Source: Amylostereum areolatum
Taxonomy: Eukaryota > Basidiomycota > Agaricomycetes > Russulales > Stereaceae
DNA length: 64,000 nt
Assembly (NCBI GenBank): GCA_012932865.1
Contig: SAXG01000004.1
Span: 186,001-250,000, forward strand
Direction: 5' to 3'
In this document: positions 11,591 to 24,649 of the stretch, in pieces
Layout of the letters: each line of letters opens with the position of its first letter
Numbering within the stretch: the stretch's first letter is position 1
Position numbers and translations under genes: made by a program
The notes under the pieces: generated by a model
The model's input: the letters and a program-made list of their open reading frames with translations, nothing else
Databases searched by the model: none
Told to the model about the DNA's origin: nothing

Positions 11591-13085
11591 TCAGTTCTCG
11601 CCCCTACCCAATTTGTCCAACGACCGCACGCCCTGCTCGTACCACTCTTCCCGCGATATCCAGAACTCGTTGCGTCCCTTCATGATATCCGCAAGCACCG
11701 CTCCGCCCAAAAACACCATGTGCTTCCGACGTGGAGGGTCTTCAATACGGATCTTGAATTTCTGTAGCAGGCATAGGTAAGAGCCCTAATGCAAGGCATA
11801 CGGAAGGAACGTACGTTTAGACGGGTCGGGTCGCCGTTCAAGACTCGCGTGAGATACAATTGTTTCATCTCCTTCTCGAGACGGCTGGGGAGACCGGGGT
11901 ACATGCTCGAACCGCCCGACAGCACGACGTGCTTATAGAGCTCTGTTCGCACATCCACAGCCGCGGCCTGGATCGTCTGGAAAAGCATTTCCGCAACACC
12001 AGGTTGCTCCACATCGACGAGGTGAGGCTGGAACATGCACTCGGGAGCTTCGAACCGTTCCGACCCAACTTTGATTGTTCTTCCGTCTGGGAGCTATGAC
12101 ATTTTCATGAAGTGCATCGTAGTAATGACGATACAAGGAAATGACGTACTGTGTAGCTCTCAACCAACGTCGTTGTCTCCTCAGACAGTCTCGTATCCAT
12201 GTCTAGATCATAGCTGTGCGAGATCAGCAACCTCTCCGATTTCTCAGTGAAAGTCTAAGCACCTCACGTAACAGAGCTTCTCCTTGATCTCCCGGACAGT
12301 CTCAAAGTCGGCCGTACGATTGAACGCGTATCCACGCATGAGGAGGAGCTTGATCAAATAGCGCGTAACGTCTCGACCGGCGATGTCCAGGCGGCGCGTG
12401 AGATGCGGGAGAGCAAAGCCATCATACACGGGCACGATGTGCGTCACACCATCCCCCGAGTCCACGACGACACCCGTGGTGAGACCTGCGCGGCACACTC
12501 ACATCAGCCACAAGCGCGTAACTCGTCCGGGAGATAACACGCACCCTGTGCATACAGTGTCAATACGGCCTGAATGGCGACGTATACGCCATCGAACCCG
12601 TACTCCTCAAACATGACTTGACACATGCGCTGCCGATTTTGCTTCGGGTTCATCGGAGGCTCGGTGAGAAGAACCTTGCGGCCTGCTGGGTCGATATGAA
12701 GCTTCTCGTTGAAGGTGTAATCCCAAAGATGTTTCATATCCTCCCAATTGCGCACAATACCGTGCTCCATAGGTTGGGTAACTTGGAGATAGTTACGCAG
12801 TTGCGCTGCCTCATCGCCGACCATGATGTCCTTAATCACGGCGTCGCCCACGCGCTCCTCCGCACGCAAGATCGGGCGACCGATGATAGAAGGAAACACT
12901 AGACACTCGTATAATTTAAGGCGACGGTTCAGAAGAGTATAGTGAATACGCACCATGCTCGGGAAAGTTGGATCCTGCGTATCCCACTTTGACGAACTGC
13001 AAGTACATCAGGACAATGAAGCGTATACGTGGTACGAACATACACCGGTCCCGTTGTCGACGACAAGTGGTATTGAGGGATCCAT
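11591..13085 (-). CDS. ARP2: Actin-related protein 2, Arp2/3 complex subunit
   Basis: Nucleates branched actin filaments with Arp3 at endocytic patches and growing tips. Exons begin with [14 protein letters not shown] then [14 protein letters not shown], the nucleotide-binding phosphate loop. [20 protein letters not shown] and [20 protein letters not shown] follow. The second phosphate loop is [17 protein letters not shown] and the adenosine-binding segment is [11 protein letters not shown]. The C-terminal exon reads [20 protein letters not shown] through [12 protein letters not shown]. The order and spacing match Arp2 and not actin or Arp3. About 390 residues is the normal size. Six introns of roughly 45-60 nt were placed, with no frame offset. 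The first intron falls just after the phosphate-loop glycine. Confidence 0.98.
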
Positions 13086-14739
13086 ATCAGATCCGGGGGT
13101 CGATGTTGGTAAGTGAAGAGCGAGTAGTGTAGGGTAAAGAGGAGACAGAAGGCAGCAAGATGCAGACTGGCAATTGAATTCGCACCGCACTCGGCAATCC
13201 GTCACGTGATGCGAAGCTGGGCGGTCTGAATCTGATCCTCATCGGCCTCATCCTTCCTCTTCAACCGCCTGTGAGTTTATGTCCCTTCAAGACCAACTCA
13301 GCCGTAGACCCTTGCACTAACCTTGGATTCCCTGCTACATTCGGGCTTCGAAGTGCGTGTCTTTCTTCCTTGCCCGCGAGCCTGAGAGCCCCGATTGAGA
13401 GCTCGCGCGCCCTCTGGCATGTTGGGCATCGTCATATGGGTCTTCTCGCCAAGCGCCAGCCATTGTATCTGCCGCTGAACATTTCACCGCACTCATCTGC
13501 TTTTTCACTTACAATGGTCGGGATTCTCAGATATCAGAGCTAATTAAACGTTTCCAACACTGCGCAAGTACCGGAAACGTGCTTTGGTTGACTCTCAATC
13601 CGATGCATCCGATCTTGGTTGTTCTTTTATCTTGTCATCCCCGAAGGCGTCTCGAAGCTATCCACGGTAAGTAAGAAACATAAGTCTTTCGTTCTTTATA
13701 GTTGTTCCTAGGGTGTTCTATGTGCGTAACATCGGTCGGCGATCTAGACACTGGTCTCCGCTACGTAGTCTCTCGTGGCCAGACTTCAAACAGAAGATAG
13801 CTTTAGGTTCCCGCCACAGAGGGGCTGCACATTGCATTCCAAGACCGGATCATCAAGTCGTCCTCCAAAGTAGAATGGGGCCCAAACTTGGGCAAAGTTT
13901 CTACCAGCAGCCCTCGTCGTACCCTGCAACGAATCTGGCGTACCGCTTGTGTTTTGGAACCTTGTTCCGTTTTCTCCGGCACAATCCCTCCTTTTACCCG
14001 TCTCAGCTGAATCTGAAGTCGTCCAGACCCAACCAGGCCCCTGATCAGTCATGTCTTTCCGCTTGTACTTTCAATTTGTGTGCACAATGCGTTCCTTGGT
14101 CTTCGACGCGCTCGAGCGTGCGACCCCAAGGCCTTTATCCTCTCTTTGGTGTTTGTGCTCATAATACGTTATTGCTACTACAGACCCATAATCATGCGCC
14201 CACCCGCGATGCGCTCGCAACCGATGGGACCGTCGGATAGTACGAATCCATACGCGTGTAGGTCGGTACTGCTCCGAGGTGTAGACTTGTGGACACCGGG
14301 AAAATGCCGCCCGCTGTTGTTATCAGGTTCTGGCCGCGACTTCTCGCTTCCGTCTCAGAGTGATGTGCATATTTATTGCGGTCGTATGGGCAACGACAAC
14401 TCATGGGAACGGTCCGGACTAGATATAGACGTCGCGGATGACATCTAAGATCTAAGCACTGACAGTGCCTTCCACAGCGTATATTTCCAGGGGGACACAA
14501 TAATATGCACAGCCCCTGCTCGGTTGTATATAGCTGAGGTACGAAGGCGAACCGTGCCCCAGTCAGTGATACACCTGTGTCCCTCCAAGCCCGGAGCTCT
14601 CTTCTTCCCTTCACGTCATTCTTTGCGTTTTGTCCTCGTTTACTTTGCGTCCGTGACGATTTCCGCCCTCCGTAACACGTCCTGCATACAAGTCAAAACC
14701 CCGCATTTTGTGCGATCGCAAACCACCCCCAACATCACA
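13086..14739. other. Intergenic region upstream of ARP2
   Basis: No gene is supported in this 1.65-kb stretch. It must hold the ARP2 promoter at its left end; a CACGTG E-box lies at 13203-13208, about 120 bp upstream of the ARP2 start. A plus-strand open frame at 13713-14240 (175 codons) has no recognisable motif, and its codon content looks random. A canonical-looking donor (gtaagtaag) near 13670 and an acceptor near 13712 hint at transcription, but I could not build a gene around them. Confidence 0.45.
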
Positions 14740-15064
14740 ATGTCTTCCGAATCCCGAGTCATCATGTACGGCCTTCCCAGCCCTCTGGTCTCCGAGTTCG
14801 AGGAGCGCAACGACTGGCGTCGGTACGTCTCCCGACTTACCTCGTAGAAGGATCGTGAGCCTGAGCCACATTGGATATCGCAGACACCAGCGATCAGCCT
14901 CCCGTTCCAGCAATCGCAGCCCACCGCGCTCACTTGTCACGGCTTGGAAAACACTCACCCGCTCAATGCGTCGCCGAGAGCGCGCGTCTGTCCTTCCCGA
15001 GGGGTTCGTCCTCATGGAGGCGCGTCGTCGGAGCAGGATGCTTCTCGCCAATACGTCTGCGTGA
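14740..15064 (+). CDS. Small hypothetical protein, two exons
   Basis: I do not recognise this protein. The start codon sits in a good context (acatcacaATGtc) after a pyrimidine-rich leader. Exon 1 encodes MSSESRVIMYGLPSPLVSEF and EERNDWR. A 60-nt intron with gtacgt donor and tcgcag acceptor keeps the frame. Exon 2 encodes about 59 residues rich in Arg and Ser (HQRSASRSSNRSPPRSLVTA), ending LLANTSA. The predicted product is about 88 residues and very basic. Support is only the leader, the start context and the clean splice. It could be a lineage-specific small gene or a chance structure. Confidence 0.4.
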
Positions 15065-15991
15065 ACAGGTGGGACTGACCGGTGTTCGGGAAGGTGTCAA
15101 AAGCTCACATCATCTCCCCTAGTCTCGCCATCGTGCACTGTAACTTCTCGCAATGCAATATTCGGGGTCTGGACTCCTATAAAACATCACGATCCTCTAA
15201 ATTATCCTACATCTCAACTGCGGACCCTGTGTATGTCAAGCCGGTAATATTTAGTGTACCATGACCCTTCCATAAATTATACGACACTTACTTCTCCTAT
15301 CAGAGGCTGTATCCTTGCTAAACAGACCCTTCCTGTTGTAATATCTTGCTTGTCATTTCCTGCGTAGCTGATGCTACTGAGAGTTTGGGGTCTACGCACA
15401 TCATGATATACGGAGTAAAAGAACGTGTCCACTTGATGATTGATTCGCAAAGATTTGGCCGCTGTCGCCTGTCATCGAGAGAACCTGAGACTGGGAGTCG
15501 CAATAATCGCGAAGGTCTGTTGCGCAATACCAAGCCATGATCAAGTTCACCATCTAGAGAGTCTGACAGCTATGCATGACAGTGAGCGAGCCGGCCATCT
15601 TTGAAAAGGAGCTAGTAGTGCACCGCCTGGCATACCTATAATTCGTCGAGAGTCAACTTGACGATCAGGTTCATGTCAACATTGATTAATGGCAGTGGAA
15701 TCACCGCTGTGATATACCACCATGTATTTAAACAAACACGCGGAGAATCGTGCGAGAAGATGCGAGCTGGTGCCATGGCGGACATGAAAGGGTATGCACT
15801 AGCGGATTAACCATTGCAGTTCATGGTGGTCGGAGGGAAAGGCACTTCAGACTAGTTCAAGAACTTCAAGCCAACGTCACGTGAACGCTAGACGGGCTTT
15901 TTGCCGGACCCCTTCATCTTGAGGACGACGTACACTCTCAGATCGCGACGGCCAGACGGAACACCAGGTCCACTTCCGGAATCTCTTACCA
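15065..15991. other. Intergenic region upstream of SDA1
   Basis: No gene is seen. The stretch is fairly AT-rich between 15150 and 15750 and carries only short frames. The promoter of SDA1 is expected in the last few hundred bases. A CACGTG-like string lies near 15878 (tcacgtgaac). Confidence 0.5.
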
Positions 15992-18651
15992 ATGGCCCGC
16001 GGTGTTTTACGCACGTCCAACTTGCCCCAGCTCCAAAATCTCATCAAACGCGATCCGGCCGCGTACAAAGAGGAGTTCTTGCAGCAATGGAACCACTATA
16101 ACAGCATCCGCCAAATATTCCAAATAAACCCTGACGAGCAGGCTAGTCATTTCAGGGAACTACTATCGTTCATAGCCCAGGTAAGAATCCTGGTGAACTC
16201 ACCGACTGCTCATCCTCATGAGATCACAGGTAGCCCAATGCTATCCCAAAGAAACGGCAGAGTTCCCTTCTCATCTCTCATCTCTCCTCATGGATCATTT
16301 CGGCACCCTGGCCCCAGACATTCGCTATATTCTCGTGCAAAATCTTGTCATGCTCAAGAATAAGGGGGTCATCACATCCATAGAGTACGTCCCTCGCATT
16401 CCTCGCAAGCTTGTGGCTGAACCCCCCCCCCCTCCGAAAGTCTCCTAAAGACACTTTTCCCCTTACTCCCTCGTTCAACCTCCTCAACTCTCCGTGCATT
16501 CATCCGTAAAACGATCCTTTCCGATATTAAAACCGCAAATAGTCGGACTAAAAACCACAAGCTCAACCGCGCTGTCCAAGCCATGCTCTTTGGTATGGTA
16601 GAACGCGGCATGGACGGCACTGTTATTGGAGACAAGGGAAAACTTCGGAGTCAACCCAAGAACTCAGATGGTGGTCTGGCGAGTAGTGGGGATGAGGCGA
16701 TGTGGGCAGTAGTTTTGACGAAGGAGCTTTGGAGAAAGGGCATCTGGTGCGTATGCTATTTGGTATGCGAACCAATCGCTGATGAACATTATCACAGGAA
16801 CGACGCAAAACCTGTGGCCATTGTGGCCTTGGGCTGCTTCCATCCCGTTGCAAAAGTGCAGAGCGCGTCCCTCCATTTTTTCCTTGGAAGCGACGAGGAA
16901 GAGGAAGATAGCGATGACGAGGAAGAAGAGGTGCGTATCCTGACACTCTCGGAGCATTTCCACCTTACGTTTCCTGTTAGCAAATCAACATAAAATCCCT
17001 TGAGCACAAGCGTGACGTGACCAAAAAGACACGGAGTGGGGACAAAAAAATGCGCAAGAACGTGAAGGAGGCGAAAAAGGTATGGGACTGAGTTTCATCG
17101 CAACTTCGGTCGCTAATCCTCTGCCCAGCAACGCAAACGCAGAGAGGCTGGCACGACTCCCAATTTCCCCGCTTTACAGCTCCTCAACGATCCACAGACC
17201 TTTGGTGAAAAGCTGTACGATATGCTGCACAAATATGACTCTCGCTTTTCCCTCGACCACAAAATCCTCATCATGCAACTCCTTTCCCGCGTCACCGGCG
17301 CCCACAAGCTGACCGTTCTCGGCTTCTATACGTACGTCGTCAAGTATCTGACCTATCACCAACTTCGCGTTCCTGCCATTTTGGCCGCGCTGGCACAATC
17401 CGTTCACGACTTCACGCCACCCGATGCTCTCCTTCCCGTCATTCGTAAACTGGCTCATGAGTTTATTCATCCCGGGGTGGGCGGTGAAGTTGTGGCCGCG
17501 GGCCTCAACTCTATCCGGGAAATTTGCCGTCGGCAACCTTGGGCTATGGAAGAAGATCTACTCGGTGATCTCGTCGAGTATAGGAAGAGTAGAGATAAAG
17601 CTGTCACTTCGGCGGCGCGTGGTTTACTTCAGCTCTTCCGAGACGTTAACCCCGGCATGCTCAAGAGGAGAGAACGGGTATGTAAACTATCTTGTCGTTT
17701 TCGACAGTTTCTCACCATTCTATAGGGTAAAACCGCAAGTATGGGTCTGGCTCAGGGGACTCAGCCTGCGGCATTCGGACACTCAGAGGAAGCTGCCGTC
17801 GATATCGAAGGCCTTGTAGTACGTTCAACTACCCTCTCTGCCTTCTCTATCCTAAACGCAATCGAATAGCTCCTTGAAGACCACTTGAAAGCTCTTCGGG
17901 AGGAGGCCGGTGAAGGTTCTGATGCAGAAGACGACGACGACGACGACGAGAAAGGCTGGGAGGGCTGGGATGTTGAGTCAGACTCTTCAGACGACGACTC
18001 TTCAGACGGTGGAGACTGGATCAATGTCGACGATGACAACGACAACGACATCCACATAAGTGACAGCGAGGACGAGGACACAAAGAAGGGTCCAGACCCG
18101 TCAGTCGACCCTCCTGTCGTCGAGGCGAACCGTGTATCGCTGTTAGCGACAACCAAGGCCAGCTTGTCTTTTGGTTCGCGCTTTCTGGGTGACTGACTTC
18201 CTCCCAGATCCTCACGCCAGCCGACTTTGCAATGCTCAATGACTTGCGGATACAAGCCGCCACGAAGGCTGTTGAAAACGGGGGCGGTACCGCGGCGAAA
18301 CGCAAACTTGCGTCGCTCGAGTCAGCCAAGAAGGCCAACGCGGGCACAGAAGAGGCGGCCACGTTCATCTCCGAGATGGATATTCTCGGTCCACGGAAAA
18401 AGGCCAAGGCGGATTACGAGGAACGTATGGCGTCTATCGCGAAGGGCCGCGAGGGTCCGTGAAAAGTTCGGTTCGCTCAAGGAAAGAAGGAGTCGACGAG
18501 CAGTACCACCAATCGGGAGAAGGCGCGCAACAAGCCGATTATGATGATCATGGGGAGCAAGGGCGTGAAGGGCAAGAAGAAGCAGTCTTTGAGGGAAAAA
18601 CAGCGCCGGTTGCGGGCGCATATCGAGAAGGGGAAAAAGTCACACCATTGA
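15992..18651 (+). CDS. SDA1: SDA1, 60S ribosome biogenesis factor
   Basis: Nuclear and nucleolar factor for 60S pre-ribosome maturation and export, also linked to actin and G1 progression in yeast. The N-terminus reads [20 protein letters not shown] and [20 protein letters not shown], then [20 protein letters not shown], all characteristic. The middle has [20 protein letters not shown] and [20 protein letters not shown]. An acidic stretch of Asp/Glu/Ser (around 17930-18080) precedes [14 protein letters not shown]. The C-terminus is the basic [20 protein letters not shown]. It is about 730 residues with nine short introns. Oddities: the intron at 18158-18207 appears to use a GC donor. In the last exon an extra base at 18457-18458 is followed by a missing base near 18481, which together restore the conserved tail to a stop at 18649-18651. 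Confidence 0.96.
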
Positions 18652-18833
18652 TCTATCATGTCCTGCTTCGTATTACTTACACCATCGGACGGCTATGCAA
18701 TCTTGAGCGTTGCACTCAGTTTCATAATGGAGATGCTATGATGAGCCCGAATGTGTCCAGTGCCAGGTAACAATGTGAGGCTAGGGATGTAATCCGATGT
18801 GTGCTATAATACAGATGGGGTATTGATATACAT

Positions 18834-21800
18834 TTATCGTGCTCGTGTCCATGACATAGCGTTGTACACAGTGCTATCGCTCCAGAAAGACGGTTCGCTT
18901 TCGATGCTCTCGTATACATAATGGACAAACTTCCTATACCGTTTTTCGTCCTCGCCTTGGAGGGTCTATGGGATTGTTCGTGAGAGGTACAGATCCGCCA
19001 TAAATGAACACGCACGTCAGAAACACATTTCATGGACTGTAGCATGTCCACTAAGAACGGGATGACGGACGCAGCACCGGTGTGTAGCCGATTGTCTTCA
19101 ATCTCGGACATAGCGGATACGGTGTCTAAAAGGTAAATCAACGACCTGGCAGAGGTGCAATGATCTCAGCCACTCACTGTGAAATGCATCGTCTTGTACA
19201 ACATTTGATTCACTGGTAAGATCATCCTGGAAATCCTAGAGGAAGGTTTTGGAGAAGTGGATGTTGCCCCTTGTCAACCCGTAGAAGGAGTGACATAAAT
19301 CGATCCTCCAAAGGTCGACCTTTCCCCAGTGGACGGTACGCGACGAGACAGTCGAGCCACACCCCCACATAAAATGTCCGACAGTGCTGAAAGCAGTTCT
19401 CAAAGACAGCTCAATCACATAAGAGTGACCATGTCACGTACCTCATGTCTGTAAGCCGCTGGATAGCGAGAAAGAACAAGATAGGAAACACTTAAGCGTG
19501 CATAATGCCGCCACGGGTTCGGAATTGAACCCCAGGGTGAGAGCCTGTTTGTAAGACAGTTTGCGAGATCCTAACACGATATCAATACAACCGGACTCAA
19601 GTACACTGTAGAAGGCTGGAACACACCTTGGTACCTCCATGTAGCAGAGCCAGCATGCAGTGAGACCAGCATTCTATCCACTCTTTGCGAACGAGCTGCT
19701 CTTCCGCCTCAGCCTGGACACCGAAGTGGCCTATGAGAGTGAATATAGGTTTCTGCACGCGCTCGTCAACGATCTAGGGGATAAACTTAGAATAATGATG
19801 AAGCTGCATGATTGGGTCACGGCTTACATCCAGTATCGATGATGCCTGAAGCTCTTCCACAGTGGGTTGGGAAGGTGCAGATAGTTCAGGAAGGGCCAGC
19901 AGCTCTGGGAAACAAATGAGATCGTCGTCTTTCCAATAATCTTGGCTGTCCTCGTCGACATCGTCCTGCTTAATCGGAACAGCAGCCATGATGTCTGGAT
20001 CCTTGCTGAGATCCCCAGCTGTGGATGCAGGTCAGAGCACCCTGATTTCCACCTCCAACGACAGTAGATGGTTCCACGGCTTCACCTTGAATAGCAGGGG
20101 CTGGGTTGTCTTTCTCGGCAGGATCCGCCAGCGCAGGAGTCGGCGGCAGTTCGGACTGGCAAAAGTCGAGATACACTTTGACAAGTTCTTGCACGCTCTT
20201 GCCAACAGGCCTCAGAATATTGTTGCCCTTGGTGGATGGAGAATATTTCGGAAATGCCCTCTGATGGACGAAAACATTAGCAATTTCGGGCATCACCTAA
20301 GAGGGAACTAATCTACGCACCGCACTGCAATAGCTTGGGATTCGGAACCTTTTCGACCTCTATCGAGTACGCCGCCGCCTTCGCAAGCAACGAAAGCAGC
20401 TTTCCTGATCCCCTTCGCCGCCTCCTGTGCCTTCGTATACTCCGGGGACGTCGTAGGGCCGATGTGCGCCCTGACAATACTCCTGCACGAGACACGCCGA
20501 CATCTTCCCGAACCACGCGAGCACCGCGTCGAGCGACACGCCAACCCGGATCGCCTGCATCGTGAAGTGCTTCACGGCCTGCCGACAGATCGCGCGCAGG
20601 GCCTCGCCTGACTCCGCAAATAGCACCTCGCTCGACAGGCCCTGCAGACGACGCTCGAACCCCGCGGAGCTGCGATCGAGCTCGACCGCAAGCGCGACCG
20701 CGCTGAACCTGTTGAACAGCGCGGAGGCTTGCTGAGGCTCAAGGTCCTCGCCCGACAGTTGTAGACGGCCTACGGCCACCAGCGCGGCCATCAACTTCGT
20801 CAATGTCAACTGGCCTTCGCGCGTGCTCCCGATGGCGTACGCGAGCTTCAGCAGTGCAGAAAAGGTGTTGTCCTTGCTGCTGTCGTACGGCTTCTTCAAA
20901 AGGCTCGGGTCGTTCTCCTTCACGAACGGCGCGAAGTTCGCGTGTTCGCCGAGCAGGTCCGCGAACTTGCGACTGCGATAGATGTCCGCGAGCTTGTCCA
21001 CGATCATGTACCCCTTCTCGTCCGCGCGCCACTTCCAGGCTTGGGCGAGGCGCAGACACCGCAGCACGATGGTGTGAATGTAGTCGTCGCGCGTGGCCAA
21101 GACCGTGCGCGGGAAACGCGCGTCCTGCTCATGGTCGCCCTTTAGACGGATTTTCGAGATACCGTGGATGACGAGCCGCCATGGGGGAGGTGCGTGGCAC
21201 TCCGAGCTCGAAAATCCCAGCGGACCATACTGCGTCAACGGGCAAAGCGCGAACACGACATGCCATACGGTTTCGCTGACCGCCACATCCGACGATTGAT
21301 CCCCGGTCGCCGTCCACGAGTCCGCCACGAGTCCCCAGAAGGGCGGAAACTTTGGGAGGGAGGATCGTTTTCCCGCGTCGCTAAACGCGTTGCAGACGTG
21401 GATAAGGCAGACCCATATCGACTTGACGGCGTCCTCGAGCGGCGCCGGGTTGTGGAGGTGTATAGATCCAGGGGGAGGAAACGCCTTCTCCCGATAATCA
21501 GCCCTTAGGAGCATCTGAACCAGTCCACCCGTCTGCCACCGCGATTGGTATCTTCGAGTTTGCATTTAAAGGTGGCCTGTTCTTCGGGTCTCTATCGTGA
21601 AGCCGTACGAGGAGCTCGACCGCGAACCAGTACAGATACGGATGTCGCACGTCGAGCGCGGACGTACTGAAGTTGTGCCACTGCTCGATGCTATGGATCA
21701 GTCCCGTACAGCACGCGAGGATCTTGGCCCACGACGCCTCGTCCCCCGTAGGTGGCGCCTTTAGTGAAATCCACGATACAAGCGCGCAAAGACGGTGCAT

Positions 21801-24649
21801 CGTGGCCATGTGCACGGGAAGCTCGGTTTGAACCAGAGGCGAGGTGGCAAACTTGAAGAAGGCGTCGCACGCGGGACCGAGGAAGTCCGACAGGTTTTGC
21901 ACCGACGAGGACGACGCCAACGACCACGGAAGCTCATCGATCCTGCATTCCAATAGTACATGATGCGGCTTCCAATCCCCCGTAAGACAGTCCAGAAGTT
22001 CTCGCAGCCAGCCTTTGCCGAGGTAGCTATCTTGTCCGAGGCTGTGGCCTCCGGGGAGCGGAGCGGTTTCTTTGGCGAGTTCGACGCGTGTCCGGTCTGT
22101 CGAAGGTGGGCCTGCGTTGATCGGCACGTCCGCGTGATGCGCACTCGTCTGTGAGGACGGAGGTGGGGAGTGTCGATCGAAAACCACAGGGTGTGAGCGG
22201 GTTCGAGAAGGAGGTGGACGAACACCCGATCGAAAAGGCGGGGCAGGGGGAGGGTGACAGGCATCCAAAACCACCGGCTGTGGGTGTGTGCGCGAGGGCG
22301 GGGGACGCGGGCGGATTCGTGAAGGAGGTGGAACCGCTCTCGAGTGAGCAGGCTGGGCCTGCAGTGAACGCGGACGAGCAAGGGCCTGCTGGACCTCTTC
22401 ATCTTCCAAGTCGACATTAACAGGGCCTCTGTGAACACGGCCGCTTTCCAACCGCGACCATGTTACGAACGTAGTAACATTGTGCCCGACGTCATGTCTC
22501 CGGCGACGAGGATGGCGAGGGGCCGGCTCCGGGTCACGCTCAAGACGAGCGGCGTGCGATGTCTGGCCGTGTTCTCGACGAGGTTTGGACCGCGAACCTA
22601 CAATGCGAGTCAAAAAGAGCAGAGATACAAACCCGTTCAGAGAACTTGCCAGAAACATGCGCAGAAGACCGATGTTGCCTAGGCTCCCCTCGTCGCCGCG
22701 CTCGAGAGCCATGCCCGCTCCTCTTCGTTGTCCTATGCGCATCGGCGCGAGGACGCCTCGAACTGCTCGGCGCATTAGACCGAGACGAAGGGCGCAATAT
22801 TTTCGCCCGTTTCGCAGGAGAAGCATTGGCGCCATAATGTCTTGAAAATATAGGATAAACCTCGCGGGCCTCGTCCTGGTCGGAGTCTATCTCGGGTTCG
22901 TTTTCGGAGTCTGAGATGTCGTGGACAGGGATAGGGGACGACGGCTTGTGGACAGGGCGAGGAGACCTGTCCAAGAGTTCGGGTGAGGAGGACCGCGGCG
23001 TGTGTAGAGGTGAGACGGGTGATCTTCGAGGTGGAGACGAGTATCGCTCGGGAGAGTGGGATGGTCGAGGTGACGGAGATTGTCCTCGGGGTGAATTCCC
23101 AGCCATTTCGGATCCAGACGCGATGGAAATGACCTGTATGTGCACACAGCTATTCAGCACAAACTGCTCGCGAGAGACCAAAAGGACCGAGCCACTTACG
23201 GAATGAACGGAGGGCGAGCGCTTCCCTTTCTGTAAACGGTGCAGGCGCGGAGAACTCGACAACTTCGAGTTGTCATCATCATCCGAGGAGCTGTCGAATT
23301 GAGGAGGGTACCAGCGCTCTGGGACAGGAGCGGTTGATTGTACATTTGTACCAGGAGACTCGTCCTCAGATGAGGACGAGGACGAGGAAGCACCCGCGGA
23401 GTGCTCCCTTCTTCCTGCTGAAGGGGACCCAGCAGCCAGCACCCGACGCCCCCACATGTCCGCTGGCGAGGCATCGGTCGGTTGACAGGCCTCGGCGGCG
23501 TCCTCTTCCTCTTCTTCGACCTCGACTCATCCGTCGTCGCTCGCCTCTCGGGCCGTGCACGAGGCAAAGGCGGCGACGCAGGCACCAGCTGAGAGTCGTC
23601 GGCGCCTTCGTACGCCGGGGATGAATGGCGCAGATCTTGCTCCGCGATCCTGACGATCGCGTCGGGGTGGTGCTGCAGCTGGCGCTTGTACGCTACTCTG
23701 TCGTAGAGGTACGGGTGCATCTGGTTGAATGTGCGAGTGCGCAAACGACGACCTTCGGGTTCTTCGGGAGGAATCACGGGTTCCTCTGGAGCGTTGGGCG
23801 CATGTTTCAGCAGGCAGATCCTGTGGTGGTGTTTCCATTTCTTGAATAGAGGCAGGACGGTCCAGAAAGGGATCGTCGACGGACGCTTGGGAAAGTGGCG
23901 AAGAATGACTGTCGACGGGCATTGCATCCAAGTCCGGAAAGGGCGCAGGACTTCTTCTTCGTGGTGGACGTAGAGGGCTCGGGGAAGGGGGGGGAGAGTA
24001 ATCCATCTCGACATCCTGTGTGTCGTCGTAGGCAGGTGGGTGATCGGGAAATGCCACGGGAGACTGAGGAAATTCGAGCGGCGGTGACGTCAAGCGCAAG
24101 GATGAAGGGGTGGGAATGGAAGGTGAGGGTTTGGTATGTCGACGGGTGGGCGATGTCCGGGGAGGTTAAAGGAGTAGATCTCCTGAGGCTCGTCCCGACA
24201 GAAAGAGACGGCGAGTTGGGGATATTCGACAACGGAGCGGAGGATGACGGCGGAGGTATCTCCACATCTGAAGAGCCCCATCTTTCCGATAGTACGTTTG
24301 AAGGTTTGGGTGAACGGTGCGGCGTTGAAGGTGCAACATAAAATCCCAGTGGGTCTTCGCTTTGAATGGAGGGAGACCTCGCCGACACCCGAGTAGACTG
24401 AAAGACCGTGTTAGAATAGAGCAGCCCCACGTCAAAACAAAAGACACGCACACGTTGTTCGACATCAGACGATGGACTCCGCCGCTCCTCCCGGCGTTGT
24501 CGAACTTGCTGGAACGCGTCGCGGATGGCGCTGCGTGCGCGCCTCGTGGTCTCGACCGCCTCCTCCCAGTACGGCGAGTCTGCGAGCGGGTGGTCCGCGT
24601 GAAGTTCGAGATCTTCTTTTTCTCCTTCCGAGAGAGAGTCCACGTCCAT
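18834..24649 (-). CDS. MMS22: Mms22/Mus7-type replication-repair scaffold
   Basis: Adaptor of the Rtt101-Mms1 cullin ligase that helps stalled forks recover; nuclear. The start at 24649 gives MDVDSLSEGEKEDLELHADH. The N-terminal half is disordered and acidic, with blocks such as VHDISDSENEPEIDSDQDEA and a basic motif RRLRTRTFNQMHPYLYDRVA, typical of this family. The C-terminal half is helical: SYLGKGWLRELLDCLTGDWK, DSWTATGDQSSDVAVSETVW, GHFGVQAEAEEQLVRKEWIE, DTVSAMSEIEDNRLHTGAAS. It ends TVYNAMSWTRAR at 18834. A Pro-rich repeat based on RPPPSRT(H/R)..PVV(L/F)D lies around 22150-22340. Seven or more single-base frame changes are needed, near 24113, 23810, 23470, 22800, 21520, 20490 and 20395. 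The exact exon set is therefore uncertain, but the family call is good. It is convergent with SDA1 and divergent from the ADF-H/PH gene. Confidence 0.82.

Noticed and set aside
13713..14240. 175-codon plus-strand open frame in the ARP2-SDA1 gap
   Set aside because: No motif, no clear splice or leader support, and residue content looks random.
19490..19580. tRNA-Val(UAC)-like sequence on the minus strand, with A- and B-box-like strings and a loop CTTACAA
   Set aside because: The T-arm and D-arm do not pair well, and the stretch reads as an exon of the Mms22-like gene (VLESGCIDIVLGSRKLSYKQ).
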